Assembly (NCBI RefSeq): GCF_002118315.1
Contig: NZ_MTSZ01000005.1
Span: 1-64,000, forward strand
Origin: Kiloniella majae
GTDB taxonomy: Bacteria; Pseudomonadota; Alphaproteobacteria; Kiloniellales; Kiloniellaceae
Direction: 5' to 3'
Length of the DNA stretch: 64,000 bases
Under the pieces are notes generated by a model. It did not search any database, was not told where the DNA came from, and saw only the letters and a list, made by a program, of their open reading frames with translations. The position numbers and the translations under genes are program-made. The stretch's first letter is position 1. Each line of letters begins with the position of its first letter. Positions 8,094 to 17,006 of the stretch are shown piece by piece.

Positions 8094-10172
8094 ATGCCTT
8101 CTCTCAATACTCTTAATGCCCGGTACGATATCCTTTTTGAGCCGATTAAAATCGGCCCCGTTACAATGAAGAACAGGTTTTATCAGGTACCCCATTGTAA
8201 TGGATTAGGCTACGCCCGCCCGCAAAGCCTTGCCGCAATGCGTGGCATCAAAGCAGAGGGTGGCTGGGGGGCCGTCTGCACAGAAGAGGTGGAAATTCAT
8301 CCCTCTTCCGAAATTTCCCCCTATATTGAAGGACGGCTCTGGGATAAATCTGATATTCCGGCTCACCGACTCATGACATCCGCTGTCCACGCGCATGGTG
8401 CAATTGCGGGTATAGAGCTTGTTCACAATGGGTTTCATGCCCCCAACAGAACATCGCGACTGGCCCCAATGGCTCCGTCTCCTATGCCCGTCGATGCCTA
8501 TGACCCTGTACATGCACGTGCGATGGATTTAACTGACATCAAGAACTTTCGAAAATGGTATCGTCAGGCAGCCCTGAATGCGCGCGAGGCAGGCTACGAC
8601 ATTGTCTATGTCTATGCCGGTCACTGTATGACAACCCTTATGCATTTTATGCTGGAGCGCTTTAATCACCGAAATGATCACTACGGTGGTTCTCTTAAAA
8701 ATCGTGTCCGCCTGACCCGTGAAGTTATCTCTGAGGTAAAAGAGGCCGTTGGTGATGATTGTGCCATAGCCTTTCGTTTTGCCGTTGATGAACTTATGGG
8801 CAAACACGGCATGACCTCGGAAGGCGAAGCACAAGAAGTCGTTGGACTTCTGGCCGAGCTGCCGGACCTTTGGGATGTGAACATCAGTGGTTGGTCACAT
8901 GATTCGTCAACCGCGCGTTTCGAACCGATCGAAGGCTATCAGGAGAAATATACATCTTTTGTAAAGTCTCTGACGACAAAACCCGTTGTTGGCGTGGGGA
9001 GGTTCACTTCACCAGATGCCATGGTTTCTCAAATCAAACGCGGTGTCCTTGACCTCATCGGGGCTGCACGACCCTCAATCGCCGATCCTTTCTTACCAAA
9101 CAAAATAGCCCAGGGGCGTATAGATGAAATACGCGAATGCATAGGGTGCAATATCTGTGTTAGCGGCGACAACCTCAGTGTCCCTATTCGCTGCACTCAA
9201 AATCCAACTATGGGCGAGGAATGGCGCCGCAAGTGGCATCCGGAAAAAATCGCACCCAGGGCATCAGACAGCTCTGTACTTGTTGTTGGTGCGGGTCCAT
9301 CAGGGCTTGAAGCAGCCTTGCAACTCGCCAACAGAGGTTATCAGGTCACCTTGGCAGAGGCAGGAAAAGATCTTGGTGGGCGAGCAACAAAAGAAAGCCA
9401 ACTCCCCGGCCTATCAAGCTATGCCCGTGTCCGTGACTATCGTGTCAATCTTCTCTCTCAAATGGCGAATGTAGAAATTTACAAAGATAGTTCGCTTGAT
9501 CTAAACGCCATATTAGATTTTGGCTTCCCTCATGTCTTGCTTGCTACGGGCTCTCATTGGCGCCGTGATGGCACTGGTCGATATCATCAGTACCCCATTC
9601 CGGGGCTAGACACCATGTCGAGCTTTACCCCCGATGATATAATGAATGGAGAAACCCCCACAGGACACATTGTCATATTTGATGATGATCACTATTACAT
9701 GGGCGGCGTGCTCGCCGAAAAACTTATCAACGCCGGAAACAAGGTAACCTTGGTTACACCCGCGGCAAAGGTATCGGCATGGAGTGAATACACGCTTGAA
9801 CAAGAAAAAATACAGGCAAAACTTATCAATCTTGGCGTGGAGCTTATCACAAATCAGGCCATATCACATGTGACTGAGAACAAGATTGAGCTATCCTGTA
9901 CCTACACAGGAAAAACCAAAAGCATCCAAGGTGATAGCTTATTACTAGTAACCGCTAGGCATACCAATGACACTTTGTTCCATCAGCTGGAAAGCGATCC
10001 TGACAGGTTAAACCAAGCAGGAATCAAAACCTTGGAAGTCATTGGAGATGCCTATTCCCCGGGTTCTTTGGCATCCGCAGTTTACTACGGCCATCTAGCC
10101 GCAAGATGCCTGGAGGGCGAAAGCTGGGACGCGGCTCTATTTGAGGGGGAAAGACCGGGCTTGATTTCCTAA
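8094..10172 (+). CDS. Trimethylamine/histamine dehydrogenase-like iron-sulfur flavoprotein
   Basis: A 692-residue enzyme aligning along its whole length with trimethylamine dehydrogenase. An FMN barrel (about 12-340) is followed by a 4Fe-4S cluster (Cys349, Cys352, Cys355, Cys367) and ADP/FAD-binding Rossmann domains (VVGAGPSGLEAA near 395). Cys35 in NRFYQVPHC matches the cysteine that carries 6-S-cysteinyl FMN; Tyr174, His177, Trp267 and Asp270 match catalytic residues. The aromatic cage is changed: the position of TMADH Tyr60 is Glu65 and that of Trp355 is Asp359. Histamine dehydrogenase has Gln and Asp there. The substrate is therefore likely an amine with an additional positive charge (histamine, a diamine or a guanidino-amine), oxidised to aldehyde plus ammonia. 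The electron acceptor (ETF) is not encoded nearby. Confidence 0.85.
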   Translation: MPSLNTLNARYDILFEPIKIGPVTMKNRFYQVPHCNGLGYARPQSLAAMRGIKAEGGWGAVCTEEVEIHPSSEISPYIEGRLWDKSDIPAHRLMTSAVHAHGAIAGIELVHNGFHAPNRTSRLAPMAPSPMPVDAYDPVHARAMDLTDIKNFRKWYRQAALNAREAGYDIVYVYAGHCMTTLMHFMLERFNHRNDHYGGSLKNRVRLTREVISEVKEAVGDDCAIAFRFAVDELMGKHGMTSEGEAQEVVGLLAELPDLWDVNISGWSHDSSTARFEPIEGYQEKYTSFVKSLTTKPVVGVGRFTSPDAMVSQIKRGVLDLIGAARPSIADPFLPNKIAQGRIDEIRECIGCNICVSGDNLSVPIRCTQNPTMGEEWRRKWHPEKIAPRASDSSVLVVGAGPSGLEAALQLANRGYQVTLAEAGKDLGGRATKESQLPGLSSYARVRDYRVNLLSQMANVEIYKDSSLDLNAILDFGFPHVLLATGSHWRRDGTGRYHQYPIPGLDTMSSFTPDDIMNGETPTGHIVIFDDDHYYMGGVLAEKLINAGNKVTLVTPAAKVSAWSEYTLEQEKIQAKLINLGVELITNQAISHVTENKIELSCTYTGKTKSIQGDSLLLVTARHTNDTLFHQLESDPDRLNQAGIKTLEVIGDAYSPGSLASAVYYGHLAARCLEGESWDAALFEGERPGLIS

Positions 10173-10181
10173 CATCAAGCC
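10158..10181. terminator. Stem-loop between convergent genes
   Basis: GGCTTGAT at 10158-10165 and ATCAAGCC at 10174-10181 form an 8-bp stem spanning the stop codon of the flavoprotein gene and abutting the end of the convergent ACT gene. There is no T-run on either side, so it is at best a weak or Rho-assisted terminator. Confidence 0.35.
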
Positions 10182-10508
10182 TCAAGCACACATCCGCATA
10201 TCAGAATGGCCAGGGCTATCGCCTGACACGTCCATTGATTTAACAGTGTAACGTACGGAATTCACTGTAAAAATCTCGTTGATTTTGCCCGCAAGGATAT
10301 AAGCACGTTGCTGTGACAGTTTCTCAACGGTAACGGCAATAGCTTGTGTACCGTCCGGATTGCTATCAGCTTTCACATTGCATGGTGTCGCCCCAATCAA
10401 GGCAAAGTATTCTAATACCCGCAACAATGTATTGGGTTCGCTCATTGCAATGATATCAAACTCGACCCGCATATTTTTACTTGTGTTTTCTGATGTTGTT
10501 TTTGGCAC
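10182..10508 (-). CDS. Stand-alone ACT-domain-like protein
   Basis: A 108-residue protein. Residues about 14-92 have the beta-alpha-beta-beta-alpha-beta layout of an ACT domain and resemble the small acetolactate synthase subunit (IlvM/IlvN): a first strand (VEFDIIAM), a turn with SEPNTLLRVLEYFALIGATP, and a second half ending NEIFTVNSVRYTV. ACT domains bind amino acids and regulate enzymes allosterically. No catalytic domain is fused and no ilv gene is near. It converges on the amine dehydrogenase gene and diverges from the Lrp gene, so it may sense an amino acid linked to that patch. Assignment by fold pattern only. Confidence 0.55.
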   Translation of the reverse strand: MPKTTSENTSKNMRVEFDIIAMSEPNTLLRVLEYFALIGATPCNVKADSNPDGTQAIAVTVEKLSQQRAYILAGKINEIFTVNSVRYTVKSMDVSGDSPGHSDMRMCA

Positions 10509-10679
10509 AGAAATTCATCCCGCTTACGATCACTCATTTATTCACTTAAGGCTAAGACCGCTATCTTTGCCCTGATACAACCACTATCACAGAAGGAAGC
10601 AGGTATTTCTTCCCCAATGCCCCTTGGAAGTGTTATTATTCGAAACAATATCTCTATAAATTAAATATCATCAGGAAAA

Positions 10680-11177
10680 ATGACCACAAAATTAGATAAT
10701 CTCGACATTCGTATCCTTGAACAGTTACAAAAAGACGTAACCATTCCAGTAACCGAGCTTGCCGAAAAATTAGGATCATCAAAATCAGTTTGCTGGCGCC
10801 GCATTCAGCGTTTACTTGACGAAGGCGTGATCAAGGACCGCGTCGCCATCATAGATCAGAAAAAAATTGGTCTCGGCGTAACCGTTTTTGCCCAAGTCAA
10901 AATGCACCATCACGTAAAGGACGCCTTGCCAGATTTTGTAAAGGCGGTACAAAAATTTCCACAGGTTATTGAATGTCATACCCTGATGGGCAGCGTTGAT
11001 TTCTTGCTAAAGATCATCGTTAAGGATATTGAGGATTATGAGCGCTTCTTTTGGCAAGACCTATCGCAAATCGAAGGCGTTCAGGAAATCAGTTCTTCAA
11101 CAGCCCTGACCCGTTTTGTCGATACCACCAGCCTTCCTCTTGATCATCTTTATCTTGAGGGTAACCAAGCCGACTGA
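10680..11177 (+). CDS. Lrp/AsnC-family transcriptional regulator
   Basis: A 165-residue regulator with an N-terminal winged helix-turn-helix (residues about 6-55; LDNLDIRILEQLQKD, then VTELAEKLGSSKSVCWRRIQRL) and a C-terminal RAM/ligand domain (about 70-150; VIECHTLMGSVDFLLKIIVKD). Such proteins usually bind an amino acid and control a nearby transporter or catabolic gene. The next gene, 60 bp downstream on the same strand, is an EamA permease, a common Lrp-exporter arrangement. The divergent gene is the ACT-domain protein, with a 171-bp shared intergenic region. Confidence 0.9.
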   Translation: MTTKLDNLDIRILEQLQKDVTIPVTELAEKLGSSKSVCWRRIQRLLDEGVIKDRVAIIDQKKIGLGVTVFAQVKMHHHVKDALPDFVKAVQKFPQVIECHTLMGSVDFLLKIIVKDIEDYERFFWQDLSQIEGVQEISSSTALTRFVDTTSLPLDHLYLEGNQAD

Positions 11178-11237
11178 GCCTATCCGCATTCCAGAGTAAT
11201 TACCGGACAAGTGCCAGCATCGCGATGAAAGTACAGC

Positions 11238-12131
11238 ATGAGCAAAGCGATAACCCCATCTGGTGGAGACCAGCCCGTTGGACTGATAGATTACAGCGTG
11301 CTGGCGATGATTTTTATTCTTTGGGCATTGAACTACATCGCGATCAAAGTCAGCGTAAACGATTTTCCTGTTTGGACCGCCTTGGGTATCCGCTTCAGCA
11401 TCATCGTCGCTCTCTTGGTACCCTTTGTTAAATTTCCCAAGGGACAATTCCGCTCATTATTGCTAATCAGTGCTGCACTTGTCCCTGGTCATTTCGGATT
11501 ACTCTTTTGGTCGATCCAGAATACAGCCAGTGTCGGAGCAATCTCTGTAATCATACAACTCGGTCCCGCCTTCTCAGTATTACTCGCATGGATTTTCTTC
11601 AAAGATACGCCCGGCATCAAACGCATTAGCGGCTTGACCATTGGCTTCATGGGCATCGTCTTCCTGTTTTATGAACCAACTTTCTTCGACACTCTTGATG
11701 CCCTAATTGCCGGAGTTGGGTCTGCATTTTTTATGGGCACATACATGGTTTTGGTTCGCGGGAAAAATCAGATCTCGCCGCTTGCGATTATTTGCTGGTC
11801 TTCTGCCCTGGGTATCCCTTTCTCCTTTGGCATGGCTCTCACTTTGGAAGCACCAATCCCGGAGACACTACAAAATGCAAGTACTGAAAGTTGGTTGGGC
11901 ATTGCCTATGCAGCAATAGCGTCAAGTATCATCGCTCATGGTTCCTGGGCATGGATGTTACGGCGTCAACCGATCTCTTTTCTCGCCCCCTTAACACTGA
12001 TAGTCCCTGTGCTGGCTGTCTTCGCAACAGTAACTGTGTTTGACGAACCCCTAACTTTGCATATGGTTATTGCCGGGCTGATTGTACTTGCTGGTATAGG
12101 GCTGATCACCATCTCCAAAGCTTATAAATAA
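11238..12131 (+). CDS. EamA/DMT-family transporter
   Basis: A 297-residue membrane protein with ten predicted helices arranged as two EamA repeats (about 18-145 and 160-290). Family members such as RhtA, YdcZ and PecM-like proteins export amino acids or other small metabolites. Features include the opening LAMIFILWALNYIAIKVSV and the second-repeat IAYAAIASSIIAHGSWAWML. It lies 60 bp behind an Lrp regulator, which suggests amino-acid-responsive export. The substrate cannot be read from sequence. Confidence 0.85.
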   Translation: MSKAITPSGGDQPVGLIDYSVLAMIFILWALNYIAIKVSVNDFPVWTALGIRFSIIVALLVPFVKFPKGQFRSLLLISAALVPGHFGLLFWSIQNTASVGAISVIIQLGPAFSVLLAWIFFKDTPGIKRISGLTIGFMGIVFLFYEPTFFDTLDALIAGVGSAFFMGTYMVLVRGKNQISPLAIICWSSALGIPFSFGMALTLEAPIPETLQNASTESWLGIAYAAIASSIIAHGSWAWMLRRQPISFLAPLTLIVPVLAVFATVTVFDEPLTLHMVIAGLIVLAGIGLITISKAYK

Positions 12132-12146
12132 GCAACAAATATGCCC

Positions 12147-13058
12147 CTAATAAGTAGCCATATCTTCGAGCAACCAGGATGTAAATGCCCTAATATGTGG
12201 CACCTCCTTATGTTCTTGCCGACAGACAATTCCCCATCCACCAGGGGCCTTTGCAACATGGTCAACGGGCTGCATCAAACGCCCCGCTTTTAGATCATTG
12301 TCCGCAAAGGGACCATTAACCATAGCCACCCCTTCCCCATCCAGCGCCATTTCCAAGGCTATTGCCACGGTATCAACCGCGATTGAGTTACGGGATACTT
12401 CCGCAAATATTCCAAGAGACTGGAACCATTCTTCCCAATGATCATCTGCTGTATAGACCTTTAGGAGGGGTAAGTTCAGCAACTCTTCGGCGGAAATTTT
12501 ACTCCCCTTTTCTTTAACAAGATCAGGGCTACAGACAGGAATAAGCTCTGCACCAAACAAAGGGATCCAATGCAGATGCTTTGCGACAGGGACCGGGCTA
12601 TAGATAATCCCTACATCTTCATTTATTTCATCAAACGTTCCATCAAGAATACTGGATGTTATCTGAACATCCAGATCCGGGTGTGCCATCCGAAATCGAG
12701 ACATCCGCCTCGCCAGCCAGCGAATAGATAGGGTCACAAAGGCCTGAACGCGTAACTTTTGAGCTTGCCCGCTACACCGAAGAGCTTCCGAAGAATAAAT
12801 CAGCTGTTCAAGAATACTTCTCACCACAAGGTAAAATTGCTGCCCTTCGGTTGTTAGCTTTACACCACGCCCATCTCGTTGAAATAATTCAACATTTAAA
12901 TCTTCCTCCAGAACTTTAATCTGATGACTGATTGCTGTATGCGTCAGATTTAATTCACCCGCAGCGCCCCTGAAACTCAAAAGCCTCGCAGCAGCTTCAA
13001 AGCCTTTTAAAGCTTTTAAAGGGGGCAGTTTTTTTAAGTCAATCTGTCCAGTCATCAC
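12147..13058 (-). CDS. LysR-family transcriptional regulator (GcvA type)
   Basis: A 303-residue LysR regulator. The N-terminal helix-turn-helix reads LPPLKALKGFEAAARLLSFRGAAGELNLTHTAISHQIKVLE in residues about 11-51, close to the GcvA/AmpR subgroup, followed by a periplasmic-binding-protein-like effector domain (about 95-300). It is divergent from the enolase-superfamily gene with 171 bp between starts; that region holds a dyad with LysR-like geometry. It most likely activates the enolase / hydroxyacid dehydrogenase / aldehyde dehydrogenase run in response to its substrate. Stops face the EamA gene 15 bp away. Confidence 0.88.
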   Translation of the reverse strand: MMTGQIDLKKLPPLKALKGFEAAARLLSFRGAAGELNLTHTAISHQIKVLEEDLNVELFQRDGRGVKLTTEGQQFYLVVRSILEQLIYSSEALRCSGQAQKLRVQAFVTLSIRWLARRMSRFRMAHPDLDVQITSSILDGTFDEINEDVGIIYSPVPVAKHLHWIPLFGAELIPVCSPDLVKEKGSKISAEELLNLPLLKVYTADDHWEEWFQSLGIFAEVSRNSIAVDTVAIALEMALDGEGVAMVNGPFADNDLKAGRLMQPVDHVAKAPGGWGIVCRQEHKEVPHIRAFTSWLLEDMATY

Positions 13059-13105
13059 GACCTCATTACAAAACCAATCAGATAGTAGTCACACAGCACA
13101 TAAAT

Positions 13106-13130
13106 AATTGGAATATTTTTTAAACCAATT
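13106..13130. promoter_or_regulatory. Candidate LysR operator
   Basis: AATTGG and CCAATT form inverted 6-bp arms separated by 13 AT-rich bases, within the shared region between the LysR gene and the enolase-family gene. The right arm extends into a second palindrome, CCAATTGG (13125-13132). The dyad includes a T-N11-A arrangement as usual for LysR sites. Pattern-based only. Confidence 0.4.
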
Positions 13131-13229
13131 GGAGTAAAAACATCAATTGCGATTTTTTTTTGATAGGCCCATTGTTGATCAAACAAGAACGATAAAAGTC
13201 ATCAATCAGCAAAGTTCATTGAGGCCAAA

Positions 13230-14414
13230 ATGAAAATTACCGAGTTAAAAACATTTGTTGTCGGCAATCCTCCTCCTCATTTTGGTGGCAAGTACTGGAT
13301 TTTTACAAAGCTCACAACTGACTCCGGTATTGAAGGGATCGGCGAAGTTTATTCCGTCCCCTTCCACCCCAGAGTTGTCGAGGCCATGATTGATGACATG
13401 TTCTCTCGACATGTCGAAGGTATGGACCCTTTTAAAATCGAAACACTCTGGCGTCGGGTTTACTCCGGCGGTTTCACACAGAGAACTGATATTTCGACAA
13501 TGGGTATTCTAAGTGGCCTAGAAACAGCTCTTTGGGATATTATTGGTAAAGCTCTGAACAAACCTGTGTATGAGCTTCTGGGCGGACAGGTCCATGAAAA
13601 GCTGAGATCCTACACCTATCTCTATCCACAAGACGGAGATACAACAGACGTTTACATGGATGCTGATCTGGCGGCTGAACGTGCGGCGGATTATGCAAAA
13701 CAGGGTTTTACGGCTGTTAAATTTGATCCTGCAGGGCCTTATACTGCATTTGATCCTCGGCAGCTTTCTTTGGAAGAGTTGGACCGCTCGGAAGAATTCG
13801 CTCGGAAAATTCGTGAAGCAGTTGGAAATAAATGTGATCTCCTGTTTGGCACCCATGGCCAAATGACCGCTGCCGGGGCAATCCGATTGGCAAAACGTTT
13901 AGAGCCTTATGACCCATTATGGTTTGAAGAGCCGACGCCACCAGATAATCAGGAAGAAATGGCCAAGGTAGCACGAGGCACATCTATTCCTGTTGCAACA
14001 GGAGAGCGTCTGGCAACAAAATATGAATTCCAACGCGTACTACAAAGCGGTGCTGCTTCTATCCTTCAGTTTGCGCTGGGACGAGTTGGTGGCATTCTTG
14101 AAGCCAAGAAAATTTCAGCCATGGCAGAAGCAAGCTATGCACAAATAGCCCCACATCTCTACTGTGGCCCTATTGAAGGCGCTGCGAATGTGCAGATCGG
14201 TGCCTGTAGTCCGAATTTCCTTATTCAGGAAAGCATCCAACAGTGGCAGGGCTTTCATTCTGAAATTTTGAAAAAGCCCATGGTTTGGGAAGACGGCTAT
14301 ATTATCCCGTCCAAAGAACCCGGGATCGGTGTCGAGTTAAACGAACAGGTAGCTGAGGCTAATCCCTATACCGGGAAGGCCTTGCATCTAGACATGCATC
14401 CAGACCCTGTCTGA
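13230..14414 (+). CDS. Enolase-superfamily (mandelate racemase/muconate lactonizing-like) sugar-acid dehydratase
   Basis: A 394-residue protein with an N-terminal capping domain (about 1-125) and a TIM barrel. Active-site landmarks are visible: VKFDP (Lys164, Asp166), FGTHGQ (His209), WFEEP (Glu233/Glu234), TGERL (Glu259) and APHLYCGP (His309). The layout is that of the galactonate/mannonate dehydratase branch, which removes water from sugar acids. Oddly, the usual first metal-binding Asp before the histidine appears to be Gly207 in an ungapped comparison. It leads a likely operon with a beta-hydroxyacid dehydrogenase and an aldehyde dehydrogenase, under divergent LysR control. The substrate is unknown; a racemase or lactonizing role is possible. 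Confidence 0.8.
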   Translation: MKITELKTFVVGNPPPHFGGKYWIFTKLTTDSGIEGIGEVYSVPFHPRVVEAMIDDMFSRHVEGMDPFKIETLWRRVYSGGFTQRTDISTMGILSGLETALWDIIGKALNKPVYELLGGQVHEKLRSYTYLYPQDGDTTDVYMDADLAAERAADYAKQGFTAVKFDPAGPYTAFDPRQLSLEELDRSEEFARKIREAVGNKCDLLFGTHGQMTAAGAIRLAKRLEPYDPLWFEEPTPPDNQEEMAKVARGTSIPVATGERLATKYEFQRVLQSGAASILQFALGRVGGILEAKKISAMAEASYAQIAPHLYCGPIEGAANVQIGACSPNFLIQESIQQWQGFHSEILKKPMVWEDGYIIPSKEPGIGVELNEQVAEANPYTGKALHLDMHPDPV

Positions 14415-14497
14415 GCTCAAAGCCTAGATTAAAAAAACTTAACAAAATAAGCATCAGCCCTAACTTTTGGAGGCTGAGCATTAAGGGAGCGCGCATA

Positions 14498-15421
14498 ATG
14501 AAAATTGGTTTTATCGGCTTGGGAAGCCTTGGTGAGCCACTGGCAATGAATCTTGTCACAGCAGGTTGTGACGTCACAATAACGGATCTCAACAAAGAAA
14601 CAGCTCGTCGCTTACTCGAGGCTGGCGCCAAATGGTCCGATAATGTCGCCGGAACCTGTAGGGATGCCGAGATCGTTATTACTGCCCTTCCATCCCCGGC
14701 AGCATCAAGAGCTGTGGTCGAAGGTGATGATGGCGTCTTCGACAATCTCTCATCCGGGGCTACCTGGATAGAAATGAGCACCACAGATTTTGAAGACCTG
14801 CAACGCCTGACTGATCTGGCAAAAACAAAGGGCATTGATGCTCTGGAATGTCCTGTAACGGGTGGAGTCCACAGAGCACATTCTGGTTTGATTACAATTT
14901 TGGTCGGCGGCGAGGAAACCATTTACGAAAAAGTCAAACCTGTGCTGAAAATCATGGGTGGCGAAATCCTCTACATGGGTCCAACAGGTCATGCGACAGT
15001 CGTGAAAGTCGTGACCAACATGCTTGCTTTCATCAATCTTGTGGCCGCGAGTGAAGGTATGATGCTCGCCCGCAAATATGGTGTCGATATGGATGCCATC
15101 TGGAAAGGTATTCGCCACAGTTCTGGCAATTCTTTTGCCCATGAAACTGAATCAAAGCTCATCCTTAGTGGTAGCTACAACGTCAACTTCCCTATTGATC
15201 TGGTTTTAAAGGATCTGGGTCTTGCTCAGGGTATCGCTGATAAAACAGGCGTTCCACTGGAACTCGGGAGCGTTACCCAGCAAATCTACCGTCGGGCAAA
15301 GGGACTTTTTGGGGGCGATGCTCAGTCACCAGAAGTTGCCAGAATGATTGAACAGGCGTGTGGCATAGAGATGCGTGCAGAGGGTTATCCTGTCGAGTTG
15401 ACCGAAGAAAATGCCGGGTAA
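14498..15421 (+). CDS. 3-hydroxyisobutyrate dehydrogenase-family NAD(P)-dependent beta-hydroxyacid dehydrogenase
   Basis: A 307-residue two-domain dehydrogenase. The N-terminal Rossmann motif GFIGLGSLGEPLA (4-16), the substrate loop DALECPVTGGVHRA (114-127) and the catalytic Lys170 in GHATVVKVVTNML are all present. Family members oxidise 3-hydroxyisobutyrate, tartronate semialdehyde, 6-phosphogluconate or related acids. A strong ribosome site (AAGGGAGCG) precedes the ATG. It lies 83 bp after the enolase-family gene and 70 bp before the aldehyde dehydrogenase, so the three probably form one catabolic pathway whose substrate I cannot name. Confidence 0.85.
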   Translation: MKIGFIGLGSLGEPLAMNLVTAGCDVTITDLNKETARRLLEAGAKWSDNVAGTCRDAEIVITALPSPAASRAVVEGDDGVFDNLSSGATWIEMSTTDFEDLQRLTDLAKTKGIDALECPVTGGVHRAHSGLITILVGGEETIYEKVKPVLKIMGGEILYMGPTGHATVVKVVTNMLAFINLVAASEGMMLARKYGVDMDAIWKGIRHSSGNSFAHETESKLILSGSYNVNFPIDLVLKDLGLAQGIADKTGVPLELGSVTQQIYRRAKGLFGGDAQSPEVARMIEQACGIEMRAEGYPVELTEENAG

Positions 15422-15491
15422 TCTCCCAGATAATCTTCCCCGATAATCCCACTGGCTAGCCCTACGAGATAATTGATAGGTTGATGATCAG

Positions 15492-17006
15492 ATGACTTTA
15501 GATGATTTAAAGCTTCTAACCAAAGAAGATTGGATAAACAAAGCCACTGCCTTAAAACTTGAAACGCGTCTGTTCATCGACGGAGATTATTGCACTTCCC
15601 ATAAAGGTGAAGAGCTGGAAACAATCAATCCTGCGAATGATACGCTCCTCGCCCGAATGTCCGCCGGCACAGAAGAAGATATTGATCTCGCGGTCGCCTC
15701 AGCAAAAAAAGCGTGGGATGATGGACGGTGGCGACACATGCCGCCGCGCCATCGGATGGATATCCTCTCTCGCTTTGCTGATTTGATAGAAAAAAATGCC
15801 GGAGAACTGGCCTTACTGGAAAGCATGGACATGGGTAAACCCATATCTGATGTCCTCAACATTGATCTCCCACAGGTTATTCTCACCTTTAAATATTTCG
15901 CAGAATGCATTGATAAAATAGAAGGCTCAGTCACAAATACAGTTCACGAGGCTCTGCATTATATTCAACACGAACCGCTGGGCATTGTTGGGGCAATATC
16001 CCCCTGGAACTACCCCCTTCTGATGGCAACATGGAAAGTAGCACCCGCTTTGGCAGCAGGTAACTGTGTGGTGCTCAAACCCGCAGAACAGGCCCCGTTG
16101 AGTTGCCTTCGTCTAGCCGAATTTTTTGTGCAAGCTGGTGGACCCTCGGGTGTCTTTAACGTTGTTAATGGCCTTGGTCCCGTTGCAGGTAAAGCCCTTG
16201 CGCTCCATAATGATGTTGCAAAGATCACCTTTACCGGATCAACCACCGTCGGCAAGTTGATGCAAGCTTATTCCGGGCAGTCAAATCTGAAACGGGTTTC
16301 TCTGGAATGTGGCGGGAAAAGCCCTCAGATATTCATGCCTGATTTAAAAGATATGAATAAGGCAGTCGATTGTGCTCTTATGGGTATTTTTGATAACACC
16401 GGACAAGTCTGTAATGCCGGATCAAGACTACTCGTACACGAAACAATCCGGGATGAGTTTGAGGCCGTATTCATTCAACGCAGCAAAGAAGCATATCAAC
16501 CCGGTGATCCCTTAGATCCCAAAACAACCATGGGCCCTATGGTTAGTAAAAATCAGCGCCAGAGTGTCCTTGATAAAATAAATCATGGTATAGCCGAAGG
16601 GGCAAAGGCGACCCTTGGCGGAGCAGTCCCAGATGCTTACCCAACAGGCGCCTATATTGCCCCGACACTCCTTAGTAATGTCACCTCAAATATGAGCCCA
16701 GCCAGAGATGAAATTTTTGGGCCCGTTGCGTCACTTATCACCTTCAAAGATGAAACCGAAGCGATCCAAATCGCCAATGACAGTATCTATGGTCTCGCCG
16801 CCAGCGTCTGGACACAAGATGTCACGGCAGCCAATCGTATGGTGAAATCATTGGAAGCGGGTGTGGTTTGGGTCAACTGCTTTGGGGATGGCGATATGAC
16901 ACAGCCTTTTGGCGGTTATAAACAGTCTGGAAATGCAAGAGACAAGTGTTTCGCCAGCTTGATGAGCTATACTCAAAGTAAATCAACCTGGTTTGATTTG
17001 AGTTAA
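15492..17006 (+). CDS. PuuC-like aminoaldehyde/aldehyde dehydrogenase
   Basis: A 504-residue NAD(P)-dependent aldehyde dehydrogenase with catalytic Cys307 (GQVCNAG) and Glu272 (LECGGKSP). It matches remembered E. coli PuuC (gamma-glutamyl-gamma-aminobutyraldehyde dehydrogenase) from the start (the LETRLFIDGDY region) to the end (GDMTQPFGGYKQSGNARDK), which suggests an omega-amino-aldehyde or similar substrate. It may complete the enolase/hydroxyacid dehydrogenase pathway, or oxidise the aldehyde formed by the amine dehydrogenase at 8-10 kb. Its last four bases overlap the end of the convergent flavin-reductase gene. Confidence 0.88.
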   Translation: MTLDDLKLLTKEDWINKATALKLETRLFIDGDYCTSHKGEELETINPANDTLLARMSAGTEEDIDLAVASAKKAWDDGRWRHMPPRHRMDILSRFADLIEKNAGELALLESMDMGKPISDVLNIDLPQVILTFKYFAECIDKIEGSVTNTVHEALHYIQHEPLGIVGAISPWNYPLLMATWKVAPALAAGNCVVLKPAEQAPLSCLRLAEFFVQAGGPSGVFNVVNGLGPVAGKALALHNDVAKITFTGSTTVGKLMQAYSGQSNLKRVSLECGGKSPQIFMPDLKDMNKAVDCALMGIFDNTGQVCNAGSRLLVHETIRDEFEAVFIQRSKEAYQPGDPLDPKTTMGPMVSKNQRQSVLDKINHGIAEGAKATLGGAVPDAYPTGAYIAPTLLSNVTSNMSPARDEIFGPVASLITFKDETEAIQIANDSIYGLAASVWTQDVTAANRMVKSLEAGVVWVNCFGDGDMTQPFGGYKQSGNARDKCFASLMSYTQSKSTWFDLS

